Part shown: positions 52,020 through 54,479 of the stretch, piece after piece | Layout: each line of letters begins with the position of its first letter | Numbering within the stretch: position 1 is the stretch's first letter | Notes under the pieces: model-generated | Told to the model about the DNA's origin: nothing | Database searches by the model: none | The model's input: the letters and a program-made list of their open reading frames with translations, nothing else | Program-made: the position numbers and the translations under genes | NCBI GenBank assembly: GCA_035945995.1 | Contig: DASYZR010000096.1 | Span: forward strand, 1-54,479 | Length of the DNA: 54,479 bases | Source of the DNA: a bacterium | GTDB lineage: Bacteria; Sysuimicrobiota; Sysuimicrobiia; Sysuimicrobiales; Segetimicrobiaceae | Reading direction: 5' to 3'

Positions 52020-52178
52020 TTAGGCTTCGGCGACAATTCCGTAGAGCGAGACGAAGTAGATCAGGCCGAAGAGAAGCAGCCAGAAGATCAGATAGCGCCA
52101 GTAGATAACGCTCTGCGATGGGGATTGCGAGGCGCGCGCGGCGCCGGCGGCGTCCGCGGCCGGCCGATGCTCTGCCAT
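52020..52178 (-). CDS. 52-residue single-helix membrane protein
   Basis: A short protein with an Ala-rich polar N-terminus (MAEHRPAADAAGAARASQSP), one strong membrane helix (VIYWRYLIFWLLLFGLIYFV) and a brief tail. An AGGAGG site precedes the ATG, which follows the stop of the MvhD-like gene after a single base step (TGAATG). This tight coupling argues it is a real small subunit of the redox complex encoded upstream. No family is recognised. Confidence 0.7.
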   Translation of the reverse strand: MAEHRPAADAAGAARASQSPSQSVIYWRYLIFWLLLFGLIYFVSLYGIVAEA

Positions 52179-52775
52179 TCAGGATTCCTCCTGCGCCTGG
52201 TCCGCCTGCCCCGCCTGCCCCGCGCTAGACGGGGCGCTAGACGGGGCGCCAGACGGGGCCTGCCCCGCGCCAGACGGGGTGCCGGGCGGCTCCGGGGCGC
52301 CCTGCCGGGCCGCGGGCCGCGGGGCCGCCGCCCGGGGTGCCGGCACGACCGGACCGGGCAGTTGCGCGACCTGGTTGCTGAACGCCCGAACGGCCGCGAG
52401 GAAGCCCGCCTGATCGTGCAGGCCGAAATAGATCGCCGCGATCCGATCGGGATGGATTTTCTGCCGCTCGAACCGGCGCCGCAACTGTGCCACGCGGTCG
52501 CCGATCAGGTTGTTGCCGAAACGGTTGAAGCAGTCGCCGAGCGGGCAGCCGCAGACGAACGTGCCCTCGGCGCCGTTGCGGAGGGCGAACTCCAGCCACG
52601 ATGGCCGGATGAACCCCGAGCACGGGATGTTGATCAGCGTGACGTTGGGGAGGTCCCGCATCGTGCCGTCCGGGGCCACGAGGGCCGAGGCGTCGACCGC
52701 GAAATCGCACAGAAAGCCGACGATGCGCGGACGGCCCGTTCCGGCGGCGGGTTCCCGCCGGGCTAGCTCCGGCAT
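52179..52775 (-). CDS. MvhD/FlpD-like hydrogenase iron-sulfur subunit with repeat-encoded tail
   Basis: A 198-residue protein. Residues about 17-130 match the MvhD delta-subunit family, which carries an iron-sulfur cluster and passes electrons to heterodisulfide-reductase-like partners. Segments are RIVGFLCDFAVDA, INIPCSGFIRPSWLEFALRN, GAEGTFVCGCPLGDC and FNRFGNNLIGDRVAQLRRRF. The usual N-terminal C-N-W-C pair is reduced to one Cys. The last about 55 residues are Pro/Ala/Gly/Ser-rich, partly built from a 12-bp tandem repeat (A-P-S-S units). It overlaps the cytochrome b-ferredoxin gene by 13 bases, so the products probably form one complex. Confidence 0.8.
   Translation of the reverse strand: MPELARREPAAGTGRPRIVGFLCDFAVDASALVAPDGTMRDLPNVTLINIPCSGFIRPSWLEFALRNGAEGTFVCGCPLGDCFNRFGNNLIGDRVAQLRRRFERQKIHPDRIAAIYFGLHDQAGFLAAVRAFSNQVAQLPGPVVPAPRAAAPRPAARQGAPEPPGTPSGAGQAPSGAPSSAPSSAGQAGQADQAQEES
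52222..52278. repeat. Four copies of a 12-bp GC-rich unit
   Basis: The unit GCGCYAGACGGG occurs three times head to tail (52222-52257) and again at 52267-52278 after a CCTGCCCC-containing spacer. Overlapping inverted repeats CCCCG/CGGGG occur around single units. Because 12 is a multiple of three, expansion adds four residues (A-P-S-S or A-P-S-G) to the MvhD-like protein without a frameshift. Confidence 0.75.
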
Positions 52776-53920
52776 GCCTGCACCACCTTCTCCTGGATGT
52801 CGCGTTCCAAGAATCGCGGCAACTCGAGCGCCTCGAACGGGCACGCACCGATGCAGATGCCGCACTCGACGCACCGCGATTCGAGCACGATCGCGAAGAG
52901 CTTCCGGGCCTGGGCCGCCTTGGTCACCCCCGGATGCGGACTCGGCACCATGACGATCGCGCTGTACGGACAGTCATAGTAGCACAGTTCGCAGCCGGTG
53001 CAGTTGGCGTCGATGACCTGCGCGATGCCGGAATCGCGGATGCCGAGCGCCTGGGGCGTTTCGGGCAGTTGATACGGGATGTAGAGGCCGTAGACCGTAA
53101 TCACGACGGCCAGGGCGACGAGCACGAGCGGCGGCAGCACCTTGAGACCGACGTACGGCAGCAGGAACAACCAGTCGACGGCGAGCGTCGTCGGCGTAAC
53201 GGTGGCGCGGGCCGGCGCCTGGCTGGTCGCCGGCACGAGCGCGGTCAGCAGCACGATGAGGCCCAGGGAGAACAGCGTCCAGACGGCCGGCGGCCACACC
53301 TTCGGGTGCCGGATCCGCACGTAGTGCCACCACAGCAGCACGTAGAGCACGACCGCGGCGCCCACGTGCAGGTAGAGCATCCGCGGCAGCAGCAGGTTCG
53401 AGATCCCGGCGCTGCCCTGGAAGATGGACTGCAGCCAGCCGCCGGCAACCGGGACCGCCCCGAGCATCCGCGCGGTCATGGCGACGAGCAGCTCGGCGCG
53501 CTGGTCCCACACGAGCACGTATCCGGTCACCCCAAGAAAGCCCGAGAACAGAATCAGCATCATGCCGCTCAGCCACGGCTCGTCCCGTGAGAACCGGAAC
53601 CGGTCGGTGAACCAATTCCGGAAGAAATGCAGCAGGATCGCGATCATGAACGCGTCCGCGGCGTACCGGTGGATGCCCCGGATGACCTGCCCGTACGGGA
53701 CCTGCGCGGTGATGAACTGCACCGACGTGTAGGCGTCGTTGAACGACGGGATGTAGTACAGGAACAGAAAGATCCCCGACAGCACGAGCACGGTCAGGAA
53801 CAGGTTGGCCAGCCCGCCGGTGTAGTACAGCGGATTGAAGTCTTCCGGGTAGACGCGGTTGATCGCGACGTCGAGCCGCAGCGTCCACTGGAGCAGGCGC
53901 GCGAGCAACCGGCTATACAC
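52763..53920 (-). CDS. Cytochrome b N-terminal domain fused to a two-cluster ferredoxin
   Basis: A 385-residue membrane protein. The first about 220 residues are the four-helix cytochrome b domain with two haem-binding His pairs: IHRYAADAFMIAILLHFFRN and YLHVGAAVVLYVLLWWHYVR. In both pairs 13 residues separate the His, the bc1-type spacing rather than the longer second spacing of b6. A further two hydrophobic segments lead to a ferredoxin domain with C-T-G-C-E-L-C-Y-Y-D-C-P at about 307 and C-V-E-C-G-I-C-I-G-A-C-P at about 350, suited to two 4Fe-4S clusters. The C-terminal cytochrome b domain with its PEWY quinol-oxidising motif is absent. The GTG follows a GGGAGGG site. Confidence 0.87.
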   Translation of the reverse strand: MYSRLLARLLQWTLRLDVAINRVYPEDFNPLYYTGGLANLFLTVLVLSGIFLFLYYIPSFNDAYTSVQFITAQVPYGQVIRGIHRYAADAFMIAILLHFFRNWFTDRFRFSRDEPWLSGMMLILFSGFLGVTGYVLVWDQRAELLVAMTARMLGAVPVAGGWLQSIFQGSAGISNLLLPRMLYLHVGAAVVLYVLLWWHYVRIRHPKVWPPAVWTLFSLGLIVLLTALVPATSQAPARATVTPTTLAVDWLFLLPYVGLKVLPPLVLVALAVVITVYGLYIPYQLPETPQALGIRDSGIAQVIDANCTGCELCYYDCPYSAIVMVPSPHPGVTKAAQARKLFAIVLESRCVECGICIGACPFEALELPRFLERDIQEKVVQACRS

Positions 53921-54107
53921 CTGTGAACCCTCCCTTCCTCAAGAACAAAAGGATGAAGGAATACGCCAGCAGCACGACGCCGATCGCGCCGCCGGCCAGC
54001 AGCCGGCGTCCCACGAGCTCGCCCCAGGCGATCGTCACGACGGCAACGAGACTCACCAGCGCGAGCGCGATGATCCAGGACCCGTATCTCGCTTCCCGGT
54101 CGGTCAT
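53913..54107 (-). CDS. 64-residue two-helix membrane protein
   Basis: A small protein with hydrophobic helices at about residues 10-28 (SWIIALALVSLVAVVTIAWG) and 36-58 (LLAGGAIGVVLLAYSFILLF), then a basic end. A GGAGGAG site precedes the ATG. It overlaps the preceding gene by four bases (ATGA) and the cytochrome b-ferredoxin gene by eight, so it is translated as part of this tightly packed operon and is probably a small subunit of the complex. No family is recognised. Confidence 0.7.
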   Translation of the reverse strand: MTDREARYGSWIIALALVSLVAVVTIAWGELVGRRLLAGGAIGVVLLAYSFILLFLRKGGFTGV

Positions 54108-54421
54108 CGGCCCGCTCCTCCCGTCGGGCGCGGGACCCCCGGCCGCCTGCAGGCGGCCTCCTGTCCCGTCCGGCGCATCGCGATCACCCACTCGTAGACG
54201 CCGACTTGATGACGAACCCGGCCGGCCGCACGGTCCACTTCGTAGAGCAGGAATCCGAGCCAGCCCATGACCAGCACCAGCGCCAGGCCGAGGACCGCGG
54301 CCGCCGCCGCGTGATCGAACGTCGGGACGGTCCGCCAGCTCCGCCAGGCCGCGAGGAACTGGCTCAGCGTCAGCACCGCGGCGATCAAGAGGCCCCAGAA
54401 CATGAGCTTGCGGCTCGACAT
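54104..54421 (-). CDS. 105-residue two-helix membrane protein with repeat-derived tail
   Basis: The N-terminal helix MFWGLLIAAVLTLSQFLAAW and a second helix AVLGLALVLVMGWLGFLLYE are followed by a polar segment (VDRAAGRVRHQVGVYEWVIA). The final about 20 residues (TGQEAACRRPGVPRPTGGAG) are encoded by a 30-bp repeat also found near mreB, so the original stop may have been displaced by its insertion. It is coupled by an ATGA overlap to the next small membrane gene. The upstream gene ends one base before its start. No known family. Confidence 0.65.
   Translation of the reverse strand: MSSRKLMFWGLLIAAVLTLSQFLAAWRSWRTVPTFDHAAAAAVLGLALVLVMGWLGFLLYEVDRAAGRVRHQVGVYEWVIAMRRTGQEAACRRPGVPRPTGGAGR
54136..54165. 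repeat. 30-bp GC-rich repeat, copy A, with an 18-bp palindrome
   Basis: The core GGCCGCCTGCAGGCGGCC (54141-54158) is a perfect palindrome. Flanking CGGGAC (54131-54136) and GTCCCG (54163-54168) can pair to lengthen the stem. The 30-bp element matches copy B at 49203-49232 at 27 positions. It lies inside the C-terminal codons of the membrane-protein gene. Confidence 0.65.
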
Positions 54422-54422
54422 C

Positions 54423-54479
54423 CTACGACACCGCCACCGGCCGGTCGCCCGCCGGGGACGGAGCGGCCGCGGCGCCCCG
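54423..54479 (-). CDS. C-terminal end of an upstream gene (partial)
   Basis: Eighteen codons are open from the right edge of the window to a TAG one base before the next start. They read as an Ala/Pro-rich tail (RGAAAAPSPAGDRPVAVS). The position suggests the first visible gene of the cytochrome b operon, possibly another redox subunit, but nothing in these residues identifies it. Confidence 0.4.
   Translation of the reverse strand, partial: RGAAAAPSPAGDRPVAVS

Noticed and set aside
52222-52278. CRISPR-like array
   Set aside because: Units are 12 bp and directly adjacent, with no spacers, inside a coding region; a tandem repeat. No CRISPR repeats or cas genes were seen anywhere in the window.

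Overview
The window is a high-GC bacterial chromosome segment. Its right third carries a housekeeping order (rsfS-nadD-obgE-rpmA-rplU, rng, rodA-mrdA-mreD-mreC-mreB-radC, then a DUF4321 gene, tatA and a polyprenyl synthase) that is classically Bacillota-like. It lacks the Prp protease gene between rplU and rpmA, the HD-hydrolase gene between nadD and rsfS, and the min genes. Together with the many sugar ABC importers, this suggests a high-GC Terrabacteria lineage outside classical Bacillota, such as the Sysuimicrobiota/CSP1-3 group. That placement is inference; no rRNA gene is present.

Layout. 1-3144: small proteins, a MaoC-like hydratase, a sedolisin, a secreted protein and an antitoxin-like regulator. 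3211-4722: an arsenite-methyltransferase-like gene interrupted in frame by UGA at the usual catalytic Cys, with a hairpin just downstream (candidate selenoprotein), next to two decayed genes. 4935-11310: an enolase-superfamily dehydratase, a UxaA-type dehydratase and a sugar importer (sugar-acid use). 11361-12366: a chimera of two broken genes. 12382-18052: a dehydrogenase, an SsuABC/NrtABC-type importer and a LacI regulator with a perfect 16-bp palindrome inside its own 3' end. 18558-20693: a sulfatase flanked by gene remnants. 20852-27751: an operon for a PfkB kinase, Zn-dehydrogenase, importer and LacD-type aldolase, divergent from a GntR regulator, which reads as polyol or ketose catabolism. 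28229-34906 (plus strand): a Gfo/Idh/MocA oxidoreductase, a TIM-barrel isomerase, a third sugar importer, a permease fragment and an M29/NicX-like protein. 34934-37147: three more broken genes. A tRNA-Ala (37255-37329) marks the change to core genes.

The three sugar importers have a binding protein and two permeases but no ATPase, so they probably share one encoded elsewhere. The only ATPase here belongs to the SsuB-type system. The left two thirds are rich in genes with frameshifts, internal deletions and fusions. The right third is compact, with many 1-13 nt overlaps between genes.

The right end encodes a likely quinone-linked membrane module: two small membrane proteins, a cytochrome b N-terminal domain fused to a two-cluster ferredoxin, an MvhD-like iron-sulfur protein and a 52-residue membrane protein, next to a polyprenyl diphosphate synthase that could supply a quinone tail. 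Short GC-rich inverted or tandem repeats sit at the 3' ends of several core genes and appear to have extended their proteins.
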